DNA of 64,000 nt from Candidatus Bipolaricaulota bacterium (GCA_028277345.1 JANQGM010000006.1:1-64000), one strand, 5' to 3'. Counted from the first letter of the stretch, positions 33,309-42,170 are shown. Numbers and translations are program-made. Notes: a model not told the origin generated them from the letters alone.

Positions 33309-34589
33309 TTAGCGTGCCATCTGCGGTCGGCGAATGAACAGACTCAAGATCCCGGCAAGCAGCGGCATCGCTGAGGATAGCAAGATAATCTCCGTATACC
33401 CACCCAGCATGTCGTAGGCCGCCCCGAAGATAATGGGCCCGATGGCCGAGCCGATGACATTCAAGACCGCCGTCACCCCGAGGATACCGCCCAAATAGCG
33501 CCGCCCGAAGAGGTTCGGTTTGAGCACACCGATGCAGATGATGGCGATCCCTCCCGCCATGCCGCCGAGAATCGCATAGGCATAGGCCATCGCCGGATGC
33601 CGCAAAAACGCCAACATGGAGAAGGCCAACACCTGCATAAAACAGGTCATGGCCAGCACAACACGGTACTTCCCCACGCGGTCCAAGATGAGACCCGCGA
33701 GGACAGTTGTAATCATGCCCACCAGGGGCTTCACGCCCATGATGGCGGCCGCGAACGTCATCGAGTAGCCACTGGTTTCCAGGATCGAAACGAAGTGAAG
33801 GATCACGCCCGTACCCACCAGCGAACTCTGGAACACCACATAGGTGAGAATCCAGAATGCGGAGGTTCGGATGGCTTGAGATTGCCGGAACTCCGGCTCA
33901 TCGAGCGCGCGGCCGGGTTCGCCCTTTTCAGCCATTTCCACTGCCTGACCATGCGGATGCAGCCCGGCGTCCTCAGGGCGATTGATCATGAAGGCGAAGG
34001 CAACGGGGATATAGAGCAACCACAATCCGCCAGCGAGCAATCGATAGGCGACGCGCCAACCGAAGCTCTGAATGAGGATCGTATTGAGAAGGGGGAAGAT
34101 CATGCCCCCCAACGTCCCCCCCAATCCCACGAGCATGATGGCCAGAGCGCGGCGCGTTAGGAACCAATTCGGAGCCAGCGTCTTCGTGGAGAGATCGAGC
34201 GAACCTTTTCCCGTTAGCCGCGCGAGAAAGAAGCCGGAGAACAGCATCGCTGGAGACACGACGAAACTCAGCAGCATACAGGCAATCCCCAGCGTCGCTG
34301 CCGACGCAATGGCCATCGTGCGAGAGCCGAAGCGATCGACGAGACGTCCCACGAAGAACATGAGCACACCGGAACTGAGCGTCGCCGCTGCATAGAGCGA
34401 TGACACGTAGGTTCGGCTCCAGCCGAACTCATCGACAAAGAAATTGAAGAAGATGCCGAAGGAGTCCGACTGCCCCGGCGTCGTCGAGAACATCGAGAAG
34501 GCGCCCAGGAAGACGATGACCCAGCCATAAAAGAAGGGAAGCCGATGGATCCACGCGTGGCGTTGGGGCGTACGAAGATCGTCGTTCAT
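33309..34589 (-). CDS. MFS transporter, monocarboxylate/oxalate-formate antiporter-like
   Basis: A 426-residue major facilitator with 12 predicted helices. The loop after helix 2 has VGRLVDRFGSR, the standard GxxxDRxGxR motif, and the N-terminal FFYGWVIVFLGAF is typical of the oxalate/formate and monocarboxylate-type subfamily. The second half opens around SGYSMTFAAAIMGVKPLVG. It could import or exchange organic anions; the substrate is not readable. It begins with an ATG and is followed on the same strand by a gap of 76 bases to the membrane/DUF1566 gene. Confidence 0.87.
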   Translation of the reverse strand: MNDDLRTPQRHAWIHRLPFFYGWVIVFLGAFSMFSTTPGQSDSFGIFFNFFVDEFGWSRTYVSSLYAAATLSSGVLMFFVGRLVDRFGSRTMAIASAATLGIACMLLSFVVSPAMLFSGFFLARLTGKGSLDLSTKTLAPNWFLTRRALAIMLVGLGGTLGGMIFPLLNTILIQSFGWRVAYRLLAGGLWLLYIPVAFAFMINRPEDAGLHPHGQAVEMAEKGEPGRALDEPEFRQSQAIRTSAFWILTYVVFQSSLVGTGVILHFVSILETSGYSMTFAAAIMGVKPLVGMITTVLAGLILDRVGKYRVVLAMTCFMQVLAFSMLAFLRHPAMAYAYAILGGMAGGIAIICIGVLKPNLFGRRYLGGILGVTAVLNVIGSAIGPIIFGAAYDMLGGYTEIILLSSAMPLLAGILSLFIRRPQMAR

Positions 34590-34935
34590 GCGTAGTGAGA
34601 CGCCCCTTCAGAATGATTTCGCTCACACGAAGCGAGACGTCAGTATGCCGAATTCAAGCTGAACCTGCACGAGGAAATGACCTCCGGCAAGCAGGAAGAG
34701 GCTAAAGCTGACTACGTTCGCGGCTCAAGGAACTCCGCAACATCCACATGGATTCCATGATGACGAGCCACCCATTCGATAATGGAGCGCCGCCCGGGTT
34801 GAGAGCATTTCTTTGACGCGCCCGGTTTTGAGATGAATAACAGACGGGATACGGGATTTCCTGCTTCCTGGGACTTTCGTTTCAAAGAAGTCGGGGATTT
34901 CGATTCACGCTCTCAGATCAATAACTGTATTTGGC
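34590..34935. other. Intergenic region with possible coding remnant
   Basis: About 345 bases between the MFS and DUF4145 genes. On the minus strand, a C-terminal-like stretch containing SIIEWVARHHGIHVDVAEFL reads up to a stop codon near 34709, but no complete frame carries it. A plus-strand stretch also looks protein-like without a start. One of them may be a decayed gene. No promoter or repeat stands out. Confidence 0.3.
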
Positions 34936-35634
34936 TCATATTTCACTCTCGCTTTCATCGGTTGAAGAGCTGTTCTTCTCGAACGTCCTTCTCACCTTCC
35001 GCAAAGACTCCTCGGCCTGATTCGCAAGAAAAGGAGCGCTGTATACATACTCTAAAACCGCTCGACAAAGACTATCGAGGATTGGAAGCTCAGCAAATGT
35101 CAGTTCCCCTAGAGATGCATGAGCACCAATGTTTCGCAAGTTCCGAAGACCATTGGCTACTTTCATCAATTTCCCCGGAAACTCGCCTCGAGATGCAAGG
35201 TCCTCAAGTTTGCTGTTCAGTGATTCACCTTGAGCGTCGCGATCATGACAAACTAGTTCCAGAAGGCGTCCCAAAAGCACGCCGTAAGCATTGGCGTCAA
35301 TACGTCTGACCTTCTTAGCCGACTCGTACGCACATGCAATATCCTGGGGAACGCCAGGAGGGCAGCCTGAAGGACCCGGGTAGAGCAGTTCATAGGATAT
35401 GTCCGGAGGTTCCATTGCTGCATCATTCCAGAAGTAGCTACGTAAAGATATGCACTCACATGCAGGACACAGTAGAAGTTGATAGACCATGCCTGCTTGC
35501 CAAGACATATCGGAAAGCGGATAGTCATCGTGGCGTTTGACGCCAGAATACTCTCCGACAATCTCCATCGGAGCGCAATTCCCACAATGCCCACAGCGTT
35601 GCCTGATCGTAAACTTCTTTTGATACTCAGTCAT
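34936..35634 (-). CDS. DUF4145 domain protein with zinc-ribbon
   Basis: A 232-residue protein that differs in base use from its neighbours (AT-richer, more ATT/AAA codons). It opens with a CGHCGNCAP knuckle and a second CPACECISL pair, four cysteines able to bind zinc. The C-terminal half is the DUF4145 helical region (RLLELVCHDRDAQGESLNSK, GLRNLRNIGAHA). DUF4145 proteins often lie in accessory islands with restriction or defence genes, though none is visible here. I start at the ATG 35634, just after AGGGAT; a longer frame to 35733 overlaps the cupin gene. Recent acquisition is likely. Confidence 0.75.
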   Translation of the reverse strand: MTEYQKKFTIRQRCGHCGNCAPMEIVGEYSGVKRHDDYPLSDMSWQAGMVYQLLLCPACECISLRSYFWNDAAMEPPDISYELLYPGPSGCPPGVPQDIACAYESAKKVRRIDANAYGVLLGRLLELVCHDRDAQGESLNSKLEDLASRGEFPGKLMKVANGLRNLRNIGAHASLGELTFAELPILDSLCRAVLEYVYSAPFLANQAEESLRKVRRTFEKNSSSTDESESEI

Positions 35635-35677
35635 TTCGATCCCTAGTGTAGGATACAACTCTTCTACTCTAGCTTGA

Positions 35678-36049
35678 TCAACAATTAACCCACTCTCGAT
35701 CTTCGTAAGGCACGGTTTGATCGGATTCCACATTCCCAGTATGCGCTGTTGACCTCGGTTCGATCAACAGAATATGCGTCTCTTCCTCGGCAGTGGGCGC
35801 GTGCTCGACGCCCTTGGGGACAACGAGCAATTCGCCCGGATGCAACTCAACGTCGCGATCCCTGAATCGGATCGTCAGCTTGCCTTTGACCACGAGAAAG
35901 ACCTCATCTTCACGCGCGTGGCTGTGCCAGACGATCTCGCCCTCACCTTTGGCGATTTTGATGAGCTGTCCATTGGCTTCAGCGAGGATCTTTGGGGTCC
36001 AATGCTCGTCGAACATGGCGAACTTCTCAGCCAAAGTAATCTTGTCCAA
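35678..36049 (-). CDS. Cupin domain protein
   Basis: A 123-residue single-domain cupin. Motif 1 is WHSHAREDEVFLVVKGKLTI, with the His-His-Glu metal ligand pattern, and motif 2 is HPGELLVVPKGVEHAP. Proteins of this size are often mannose-6-phosphate isomerase-like or small-molecule sensors. A TTG start at 36049 is preferred because the conserved N-terminal helix ITLAEKFAMFDEHW would otherwise be lost; the ribosome site is weak. The neighbour upstream is a short gap to a membrane-anchored protein gene. Confidence 0.78.
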   Translation of the reverse strand: MDKITLAEKFAMFDEHWTPKILAEANGQLIKIAKGEGEIVWHSHAREDEVFLVVKGKLTIRFRDRDVELHPGELLVVPKGVEHAPTAEEETHILLIEPRSTAHTGNVESDQTVPYEDREWVNC

Positions 36050-36091
36050 ATCTCGTCTCTTTCTTAGGCGTATTCCTTGAAAAACCTATAC

Positions 36092-36529
36092 CTATCGTCG
36101 CTCGATGGGACGATCGATGTCTTGCGGTTCCAGGCGGAAGCACTCAACTCCGGCGCTGTGCCACCAGAAGCCCCTAAGGCGGGAGGCATGCTGCTGCCTG
36201 TTCTCACGTGCGAAGTCCGCGCACAGTTCGTAGGCGCCCGCATCCAGAATCCGATATTCGTACAGGTTTCCGAATTCAGGATCATGCAGGCGATCGGAAC
36301 TGATATCGTCGAGCAAATCAGTCAGCGAGCTTGGCAGCACGCCTTCCCGGCTCCAGTAGCGATCGACGGCAAAGGAGAGATCGTGCAAGTCGCTTGAACG
36401 CCGCTCGTCCAATCGTCGCAATCGCTCTTCAGAAGGAGGGTCGAGCACAAGCACGCCTGCGACAAGTGCCGCAACGACGAGCACTGACACGATGACGACC
36501 ACGATGAGGTTCTTGCTCAGCGCTCTCAT
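36092..36529 (-). CDS. Membrane-anchored protein of unknown function
   Basis: A 145-residue protein with one N-terminal transmembrane segment (about 8-29, VVVIVSVLVVAALVAGVLVL) and a soluble domain outside the membrane. The soluble part has LHDLSFAVDRYWSREGVLP and DPEFGNLYEYRILDAGAYELCADF, a pattern seen in prepilin-like or GspG-type pilin folds, but no prepilin cleavage motif is present. It overlaps the upstream DUF5671 gene by four bases, so the two are co-translated. The function is unknown. Confidence 0.65.
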   Translation of the reverse strand: MRALSKNLIVVVIVSVLVVAALVAGVLVLDPPSEERLRRLDERRSSDLHDLSFAVDRYWSREGVLPSSLTDLLDDISSDRLHDPEFGNLYEYRILDAGAYELCADFARENRQQHASRLRGFWWHSAGVECFRLEPQDIDRPIERR

Positions 36530-37173
36530 GCATCCGCCTCGGACTCATCCTTGCGCAGATCCCACAGGTAGTAGCCGAAGACGCCTCCGGCCAGCGCGCC
36601 CACGGTGAGTACCTTCAGCCCAATGCGCAGACTGAGTTCACCACCAAGGAAGTTGTAGACCAGCGCGGTCAGGTCTCCGATCACGATCCCGGCAGCGACA
36701 AACAGGGTGAGGTACGTGAGCCACTTGCGAATCTTCGACGCCCGCTTGCTGGGGTCGCGGCGGATGGATCGGCTAACGATCGCAGACAGCCATAGGAAGA
36801 TGGGAAACGCAATCACGATGGAGGCCACGGAAAACCGAATCGCTTCACGGATCGAATGGTCCACATCATAGGCTGCAGCAATGTCCGGGAATCCGAGGTT
36901 GATGAACTGAAAGATCAGCCGCCCAAGGTTGAAGGCGGTCAGATAGAGCGTCGTGAACAAAACCAAATAGATGAAGGCTTCCCTTGCCGAGAGATACGGC
37001 TTGGGCACGGGAACGGGGATCGGGAAATCGGACGGCGCGAAGGCAGCCAACGCCCCCTTCACTTGATCGCCTCGCCATCCGGCATCACGAAGGGCCTTCG
37101 CAATCTCGTCCCGCGATCTCCCTGAAGCTAGCGCTTTTCTTACGAACCGCTGCAACTCATCGTGGCCTGCCAT
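36526..37173 (-). CDS. DUF5671 membrane protein
   Basis: A 215-residue protein. The N-terminal 55 residues resemble a helical UBA/SHOCT-like segment (RKALASGRSRDEIAKALRDA, GWRGDQVKGAL). The membrane domain has four helices, starting with REAFIYLVLFTTLYLTAFN, and a C-terminal VGALAGGVFGYYLW. This is the DUF5671 layout, common in environmental bacteria with no known function. The ATG at 37173 has AGGAGGAG upstream. It shares an operon with the overlapping membrane-anchored gene downstream. Confidence 0.75.
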   Translation of the reverse strand: MAGHDELQRFVRKALASGRSRDEIAKALRDAGWRGDQVKGALAAFAPSDFPIPVPVPKPYLSAREAFIYLVLFTTLYLTAFNLGRLIFQFINLGFPDIAAAYDVDHSIREAIRFSVASIVIAFPIFLWLSAIVSRSIRRDPSKRASKIRKWLTYLTLFVAAGIVIGDLTALVYNFLGGELSLRIGLKVLTVGALAGGVFGYYLWDLRKDESEADA

Positions 37174-37195
37174 TTTCACTCCTCCTCTTCCAGTT

Positions 37196-38248
37196 TTAGT
37201 CCAAGGTGGATGCTGACACGGTACAGTCGTCGTCAAGATCTGGCAAGCCGCTCCGTCTCAGACGACTGAAGCTACAGAGACGATCGATGAGAAGCAACAT
37301 GTAGATCGTATGATCGATCGTTCGATGGATGGGCTTGCGATGGTTTTCGGACAGTTTGATGCAGTCGAATTGACTCCCGAAATCCCAGAATCCGTAAGAA
37401 TCGCTCAGCGCCCACACTTCTTCAGCCAAATGCGCCGCCCGCTTGCTCCAACTCTCAAATCTGGAGAGCAGTCTGTGGGAATCCAACCACCGTTGCCCAT
37501 TTGTCCCTCTTAGCTGGCTGAAGGATCGTGAAACCGGAACAGTCAGGTAGCCGACGCCTTCGGGATGCGTCCACAACCATCCCAGTAGCGCTCGTTCGAT
37601 CTCGTCATTCAGCAATCCCTCGCGGCAAGATAGAAGCTGAAGCGCGTAGCGATTCCGGATAACCAGATAGGTTCCCCGCATGCTCATTGCGCCCGTCAAC
37701 CGGCGGTGTGCGTCGCACTCTGCATCAGGATCATACCGGCCCGAAGAAAACGCAACCGCTGCAATCCGCGCCCACTTCGCACACATCGCGTCAAGCAGTT
37801 GATGCCCTGGCTCCAACTCGGCCAGCGTCGCTGCAACAAATAGCTCCTGCCCGACATCCCATCGATCGTTTTTCTCTCGTGCGTCTGGCCAACGCTCCGG
37901 GCTGCTCAGCAAATCGACAAGGTAGGAGACGGTACGCACAACGATCGTATGCCCTCGCGGAAGCCCCCATCGGACGATGCGGTCCACAGCAACTTCGGTG
38001 GTCGGTATTCGGTACGTGGCAGAGGAATCCGCTGAGTGAAAGCGCCCCCAGCTTCCGTTCTTCCTTTGCTCCTCGGCGAGTACCTGGAGCCACCTGCTCT
38101 GAAGGACGTCGCGTTTAGCCTCGATGAGCGACCGATCGGTATCCGAACGTTCCAATAGATCCGCAAGGATTCGAACGCGCGGGATCGGATCAGGGTCTAG
38201 CTTGAGCAGGCTCTCGGCAGTGTCCTGAATCCGTTCACAGGTCCCCAT
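37196..38248 (-). CDS. Hypothetical protein, possibly alpha/alpha-barrel repeat fold
   Basis: A 350-residue soluble protein that I cannot place with certainty. Successive helical repeats are suggested by EEQRKNGSWGRFHS, LPRGHTIVVRTVSYLVDLLSS and IERALLGWLWTHPEGVGYLT. The repeated W/G-rich turns resemble prenyltransferase or terpene-cyclase-like barrels, but the catalytic DDxxD or QW signatures are absent. Tryptophan and arginine are abundant. It starts with an ATG and lies between DUF5671 and the DinB pair, all on the minus strand. Confidence 0.6.
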   Translation of the reverse strand: MGTCERIQDTAESLLKLDPDPIPRVRILADLLERSDTDRSLIEAKRDVLQSRWLQVLAEEQRKNGSWGRFHSADSSATYRIPTTEVAVDRIVRWGLPRGHTIVVRTVSYLVDLLSSPERWPDAREKNDRWDVGQELFVAATLAELEPGHQLLDAMCAKWARIAAVAFSSGRYDPDAECDAHRRLTGAMSMRGTYLVIRNRYALQLLSCREGLLNDEIERALLGWLWTHPEGVGYLTVPVSRSFSQLRGTNGQRWLDSHRLLSRFESWSKRAAHLAEEVWALSDSYGFWDFGSQFDCIKLSENHRKPIHRTIDHTIYMLLLIDRLCSFSRLRRSGLPDLDDDCTVSASTLD

Positions 38249-38319
38249 CGTCTCTGCCTCCTGTAGACGAAGATCCCACGATCAGCCTACCAGACCAAGC
38301 TGTTCGCTCCCCTCAGGAT

Positions 38320-38832
38320 CTAGAAGAGCCTATCCTTACCAAGCCCTCGTCGGATCATCGAGAGCACCCCAGTATGGTGAGATTCATGGTGCGCCATATG
38401 GACGATCACTTGGGCTTTGGACGTAAGATAGGGATCCGTCGGATGGCACGGCGGCGCATCCAGATCGTCGAGCGTTGCGCTCTCAAGGTAGGCCTTCACG
38501 ACGTTCATCCCCTTTCCCAGGATCTCTCGACACGTTGCTGGATCGGGGAAGCCATCCGCATCCTGGGGCTCCACTCCCATGCCAAGAATCGGTTCCCAAT
38601 CCTCCGTTCGGAAGACCGGTCCCCATTCGGCATCGGCCGAGAAGGTCTCGGTCAGTAGTCCGAGGAAATAGGCGCGAGTCAGAGCCAGGTGACCGAGAAT
38701 CCATAGCGCCGTATTCGGAATCCCTTCGAGGCGCGTCGTCCAATCGTCTCCGTCCATGCCGTGCGTGAAAATCTCGATGAAGCTCTGGCTTCGTTCCATA
38801 CCCTTCCACAACATCTTTGCTGCAGGAATCAT
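38320..38832 (-). CDS. DinB-like superfamily protein (tandem copy 1)
   Basis: A 170-residue DinB-fold protein. LGHLALTRAYFLGLL in the first half and MAHHESHHTGVLSMIRRGLGK near the end give the metal-binding histidines. It closely parallels the neighbouring copy at 38870: both have the ILGHLA..RA and HHESHHTGVLS/HHEAHHTGVLS blocks and an identical layout, so they arose by tandem duplication. The ATG at 38832 is preferred over a GTG three codons earlier because AAAGGTGG lies at the right distance. Confidence 0.82.
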   Translation of the reverse strand: MIPAAKMLWKGMERSQSFIEIFTHGMDGDDWTTRLEGIPNTALWILGHLALTRAYFLGLLTETFSADAEWGPVFRTEDWEPILGMGVEPQDADGFPDPATCREILGKGMNVVKAYLESATLDDLDAPPCHPTDPYLTSKAQVIVHMAHHESHHTGVLSMIRRGLGKDRLF

Positions 38833-38869
38833 GTGTTCCACCTTTCGAATCGCTAATCTTGGCCACGTT

Positions 38870-39352
38870 CTATAACAGCTTCTCCTTGCCCAGCAACCGC
38901 CGGGTCAGGGACAGCACGCCGGTGTGATGGGCTTCATGATGCGTCAGATGCACGAGCACGCTCGCCTTGGTCTTGAAGAAACGGGACGCTTTCGCTGGCG
39001 GAGCGGAGAAATCCGCTTCATCCGCCCTCTCAAGGTACTGCTGAAGATCCTTCATTCGCTCGCCCAACACGCGTTTGATGACCTCGAGACTCGGATAGGC
39101 CCGAGGATCTTGGGGTTCCGTCCCGATGGCCAAGATCTCCGCCCAGCCGTCTTCGTACCGATCCTCTCCCGTCAGAAGCTCCAAGAACTGGGCGCGTGAA
39201 TGCGCCAGGTGCCCGAGCGTCCAGATCGCGGGATTGGGAACGCCCTCCGGCACCATGTACCAATCCTCGCCCTCTATGCCCGTGGTGAAGTAGTCGATAA
39301 AGCCGTTGCTTCGCTGCAAACCCTGCCAATAGGCGGTCGCCACTGCGTTCAT
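38870..39352 (-). CDS. DinB-like superfamily protein (tandem copy 2)
   Basis: A 160-residue DinB-fold protein, paralogous to the copy just downstream. YWQGLQRSNGFIDYFTTG opens it, LGHLAHSRAQFLELL and LTHHEAHHTGVLSLTRR carry the histidines. TGGAGGAAAA precedes the ATG. A 25-codon relic similar to its N terminus lies 2 kb away, at 41473-41550. These proteins are often annotated as metal-dependent hydrolases or S-transferases; the biological role is unknown. Confidence 0.83.
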   Translation of the reverse strand: MNAVATAYWQGLQRSNGFIDYFTTGIEGEDWYMVPEGVPNPAIWTLGHLAHSRAQFLELLTGEDRYEDGWAEILAIGTEPQDPRAYPSLEVIKRVLGERMKDLQQYLERADEADFSAPPAKASRFFKTKASVLVHLTHHEAHHTGVLSLTRRLLGKEKLL

Positions 39353-39410
39353 TTTTCCTCCATTGATTGCTTGCCCTCACATCTTTCGCCTAGCTATCCT
39401 ACCCCGTATC

Positions 39411-39620
39411 TCATTTCCCAGCCCATGGACGCCAGGTGGCGACTGTGGATGTCGCCATGATCGACCACAGGATTCTGTTCATCGAAACATGCGTCTCCAT
39501 CAGGAAGATCGCGCCAAAGAAGAGAATAAGAAATGGCACAAGAGTGCAGTTCCTCAATCTACTTTCCTGCATCAGATCTCGGGCTACCTGAATGATTTCG
39601 CGATCAATGACTGGAGCCAT
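39411..39620 (-). CDS. Small single-span membrane protein, tentative
   Basis: A 69-residue open frame in an otherwise empty 333-base gap. It has a helical, charged N terminus (EIIQVARDLMQESRLRN), a hydrophobic segment at about 27-41 (LVPFLILFFGAIFLM) and a short polar tail. Codon use resembles nearby genes but there is no clear ribosome binding site and I know no family. It may be real or chance. Confidence 0.3.
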   Translation of the reverse strand: MAPVIDREIIQVARDLMQESRLRNCTLVPFLILFFGAIFLMETHVSMNRILWSIMATSTVATWRPWAGK

Positions 39621-39685
39621 CCGTCTCTTATGGAACGGAGATGAGCCCTTCTGTCGATGATAACACTCGGTCTCAAAGGCACTAA

Positions 39686-40498
39686 CTACAACGCCGCAAG
39701 GATTCCTGCGACATAGGGCAGCAAGACCAGTAGGGCTAGCAATGGATGTCCGCGTCGGTCTGTGTTGCGGCGATCCCAGCTAAAAAGGTATACGGACAGC
39801 GCGAAAGCCAACAAACCACACACAAGAAGAGAAAGAACCGACCCCCATGGCGAGAAGTCCGCCACCTTCCCCATCGCAAGCCCATTGAATGCATTCATCG
39901 CCTGCGTAGCAGGCAGCAATTGTGCAATCTTCCCAGCGACACCGGGCAGCATGCTGTAGGGGAACATCAGCCCCCCCAACAACATTGAGGGCACAAATAC
40001 AAGTTGTGACCACAGCACGGTCATTCGCGAATTGGGAGACACAACGCCAATCAACACAGCCATTCCCGTGCAAGCAAAAGCCAATGCAATGAACGTTAAA
40101 ACAAAGGAAAGCCAGCTTTGCGGCAGTGGAGCATTGAACAGCAACGGCGCACTGATCGTCATGATCGTGGCCACGATGATTAGATGAAGCATCGTTGTCA
40201 GGGCGGGAATGATAAGAATCGAGGTTGCGGGGACACCATTAATCTTGTAGCTGCGATAGATGCCTTTCTCACGAGCGTTTACCAGCGGATCGGGAATCCC
40301 TAGAAAGGCAGCTGCTAGTACAGCGAACACGACCATCGCTGGAATGATGTCCTCGCGAAAGGGAGGATTAATGCTTGCCATGACGAATCCCATCATGAGA
40401 TAGAAGCCAAGCGGGAACAGGTAGTTCATCAGCAGAAGTTGCTTGTTGCGAATGCCCGTTCGAAACTCATATTCGAAGTGATGGATGAAAGCCTTCAT
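39686..40498 (-). CDS. ABC-2 type transporter permease
   Basis: A 270-residue membrane protein with six predicted helices typical of ABC-2 exporter permeases (LLLMNYLFPLGFYLMMGF, FLGIPDPLVNAREKGIYRSYK, FVPSMLLGGLMFPYSML). The conserved block around the coupling helix and the final VLLPYVAGIL segment fit. Its start overlaps the end of the ATPase gene by four bases (40495-40498), so the pair forms one exporter. Likely cargo includes lipids, drugs or peptides; none can be singled out. Confidence 0.88.
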   Translation of the reverse strand: MKAFIHHFEYEFRTGIRNKQLLLMNYLFPLGFYLMMGFVMASINPPFREDIIPAMVVFAVLAAAFLGIPDPLVNAREKGIYRSYKINGVPATSILIIPALTTMLHLIIVATIMTISAPLLFNAPLPQSWLSFVLTFIALAFACTGMAVLIGVVSPNSRMTVLWSQLVFVPSMLLGGLMFPYSMLPGVAGKIAQLLPATQAMNAFNGLAMGKVADFSPWGSVLSLLVCGLLAFALSVYLFSWDRRNTDRRGHPLLALLVLLPYVAGILAAL

Positions 40499-41412
40499 CG
40501 GACGCCTCCAGTTTGAGTAATCTCAAGGAATCGATCCTCCAAAGATGGACGTTCCACACGCAAGTCAATCAGCGTATCCTCTTGAGATTCAATTCGAGCA
40601 ATGATCGCAGACACTGTGGGGCCGATGTCCGTACTGAAGAAGATATCGTACTCATCTACTGTTGCTCTCCGATCCACGGCAGGAAGAACCAGATCAGGGA
40701 CGGCCAAGCTTGCAGTTTCTGTATGAACCGATATTTTAGTGAGACTCGCGCCTGTTGCCGTAATCTCTAGCGGAGAACCCATATCGGCAATACGTCCGCG
40801 AAGTAGGATGGCAACTCGATCCGACATCTCTTCCGCTTCGGCCATGTCATGAGTGGCCAGGACAATGGTTGTGCCGTCTGCTTGTAGCTCTCTCATCAGA
40901 TCGTGCAATTCGACGCGCGTAGCCACGTCCAATCCAGCCGTCGGTTCGTCGAGGAAAAGAACGCGAGGATTATGTGCTACTGCCAGAGCCAGCGACAATC
41001 GGCGTTGCTGTCCCGTAGATAGCTCGCCGAACTGAGCCTTACGTTTGTCGGATAATCCCAACCTTTCCAACAAATCAAAGCGAGGCACGATGCCGTGATA
41101 GGCACAGAAGAACCTCATCGCTTCATCAGGCGTAATGCTCTCTGGCAAACCTGCAGACTGCAATTGCACGCCAACCAAGTTGCGCAGTTTGCCAGGCTCA
41201 CGTACTGGGTCGATACCAGCGACCGTTAGAGAGCCGCTGTCAGGGGAGCGCAAGCCTTCCAGAGCTTCAAGTGTGGTTGTCTTGCCCGCACCATTGGGAC
41301 CCAGCAAACCGAAGATCTCACCCGCCATCACGTTGAAGCTAATCCCATGCACAGCAACGACATCACCGTAGGTTTTTCGGTAGTCTCTTACTTCGATGAC
41401 TGGCTCGCTCAT
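40495..41412 (-). CDS. ABC-2 type transporter ATP-binding protein
   Basis: A 305-residue ATPase. Walker A is GPNGAGKT, the signature ELSTGQQRRLSLALA departs slightly from LSGGQ, and Walker B is VLFLDEPTAGLD followed by LATHDMAEAEEMSDRV. The C-terminal 80 residues after the core resemble the regulatory extension of DrrA/CcmA-type exporters. It would energise the adjacent permease. I start at the ATG 41412; an upstream in-frame ATG at 41424 directly abuts its ribosome site. The promoter probably lies in the 60 bases upstream. Confidence 0.88.
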   Translation of the reverse strand: MSEPVIEVRDYRKTYGDVVAVHGISFNVMAGEIFGLLGPNGAGKTTTLEALEGLRSPDSGSLTVAGIDPVREPGKLRNLVGVQLQSAGLPESITPDEAMRFFCAYHGIVPRFDLLERLGLSDKRKAQFGELSTGQQRRLSLALAVAHNPRVLFLDEPTAGLDVATRVELHDLMRELQADGTTIVLATHDMAEAEEMSDRVAILLRGRIADMGSPLEITATGASLTKISVHTETASLAVPDLVLPAVDRRATVDEYDIFFSTDIGPTVSAIIARIESQEDTLIDLRVERPSLEDRFLEITQTGGVR

Positions 41413-41472
41413 AGACTTTCTCATCCTTTCAAAGGGCTATTGTAGTCTACTAAAGAGGGGGACATTCAAGCC

Positions 41473-41550
41473 CTAGGTCATTGTGAAGTACTCAATGAAA
41501 TCATTGCTTCTCTGAAGTCCGAGCCAAAACGCTTGTGCAGTTGAGTTCAT
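41473..41550 (-). pseudogene. Truncated DinB-like gene remnant
   Basis: Twenty-five codons starting at an ATG with GGGGAGG upstream, ending at a TAG. The peptide contains FWLGLQRSNDFIEYFT, closely similar to YWQGLQRSNGFIDYFT of the intact DinB protein at 38870. The rest of the DinB fold is missing. It is a decayed or truncated duplicate that kept its translation start. The stop codon interrupts where the paralogue continues into GIEGEDW. Confidence 0.7.
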
Positions 41551-41615
41551 TGTACGCCTCCCCTACTCGAAATCTCGATATTCCGCAAGCTTCTTAAAGC
41601 TTCTTAGTCTTTCGC

Positions 41616-42071
41616 TCACGCCTGCTCATCCATTCCGCGTGCAAGCCGTTGGCACACTTCCCAAAGCGCCGTCTTGTTACTGTCCCACTTCAGCAAGGAG
41701 TTTGCCTGCTCGGCTGTCACCCATTTCAGTTCGTCATGTTCGCTCGATAGAACTAGCTCCGCGTCGTCAATATCGCTGGCAAAGGCATGCTCGGGAATGA
41801 CCAACAAAGCGTCGTCCCAGTTAGCCGAGTCCTTGAATACGTTGACCGGAATCGTCGTTTTGGCATCCAGCGACACGAGCCGTCCTTTGACGTTGACTCC
41901 CACTTCTTCTTGCATCTCGCGCACGGCGGCTTCGACAGGGCGTTCATCATCTTCGCCACCGCCGGACACAAACTGCCAGTATGATGTACCCGATCGCTTG
42001 AATACAGCGAACTCAACGCCGCGTTGGGTTCGGCGGAAGGGAAGGATCAAGACTTGATAGGGGGCTCGCAT
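41616..42071 (-). CDS. Nudix hydrolase, dihydroneopterin triphosphate pyrophosphatase-like
   Basis: A 151-residue Nudix enzyme. The Nudix box Gx5Ex7REUxEExGU is intact, with GGEDDERPVEAAVREMQEEVG at about residues 38-58. It begins PYQVLILPFRR, then VEFAVFKRSGTSYWQFVSGG, a layout typical of NudB/NUDT2-like enzymes that cleave nucleoside or pterin diphosphates. The end has WEVCQRLARGM. The ATG at 42071 lies on the minus strand, opposite in orientation to nothing close by; it is separated from the DinB remnant by 65 bases. Confidence 0.87.
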   Translation of the reverse strand: MRAPYQVLILPFRRTQRGVEFAVFKRSGTSYWQFVSGGGEDDERPVEAAVREMQEEVGVNVKGRLVSLDAKTTIPVNVFKDSANWDDALLVIPEHAFASDIDDAELVLSSEHDELKWVTAEQANSLLKWDSNKTALWEVCQRLARGMDEQA

Positions 42072-42170
42072 CGTTCTTCCATCTCACACCTCGTCCACTG
42101 ACAATCGGAACTCTGTATGCCTATGAGGGCAACATCCCTACACAGGCATGCTTCTCCTTTGCGACCGCAT

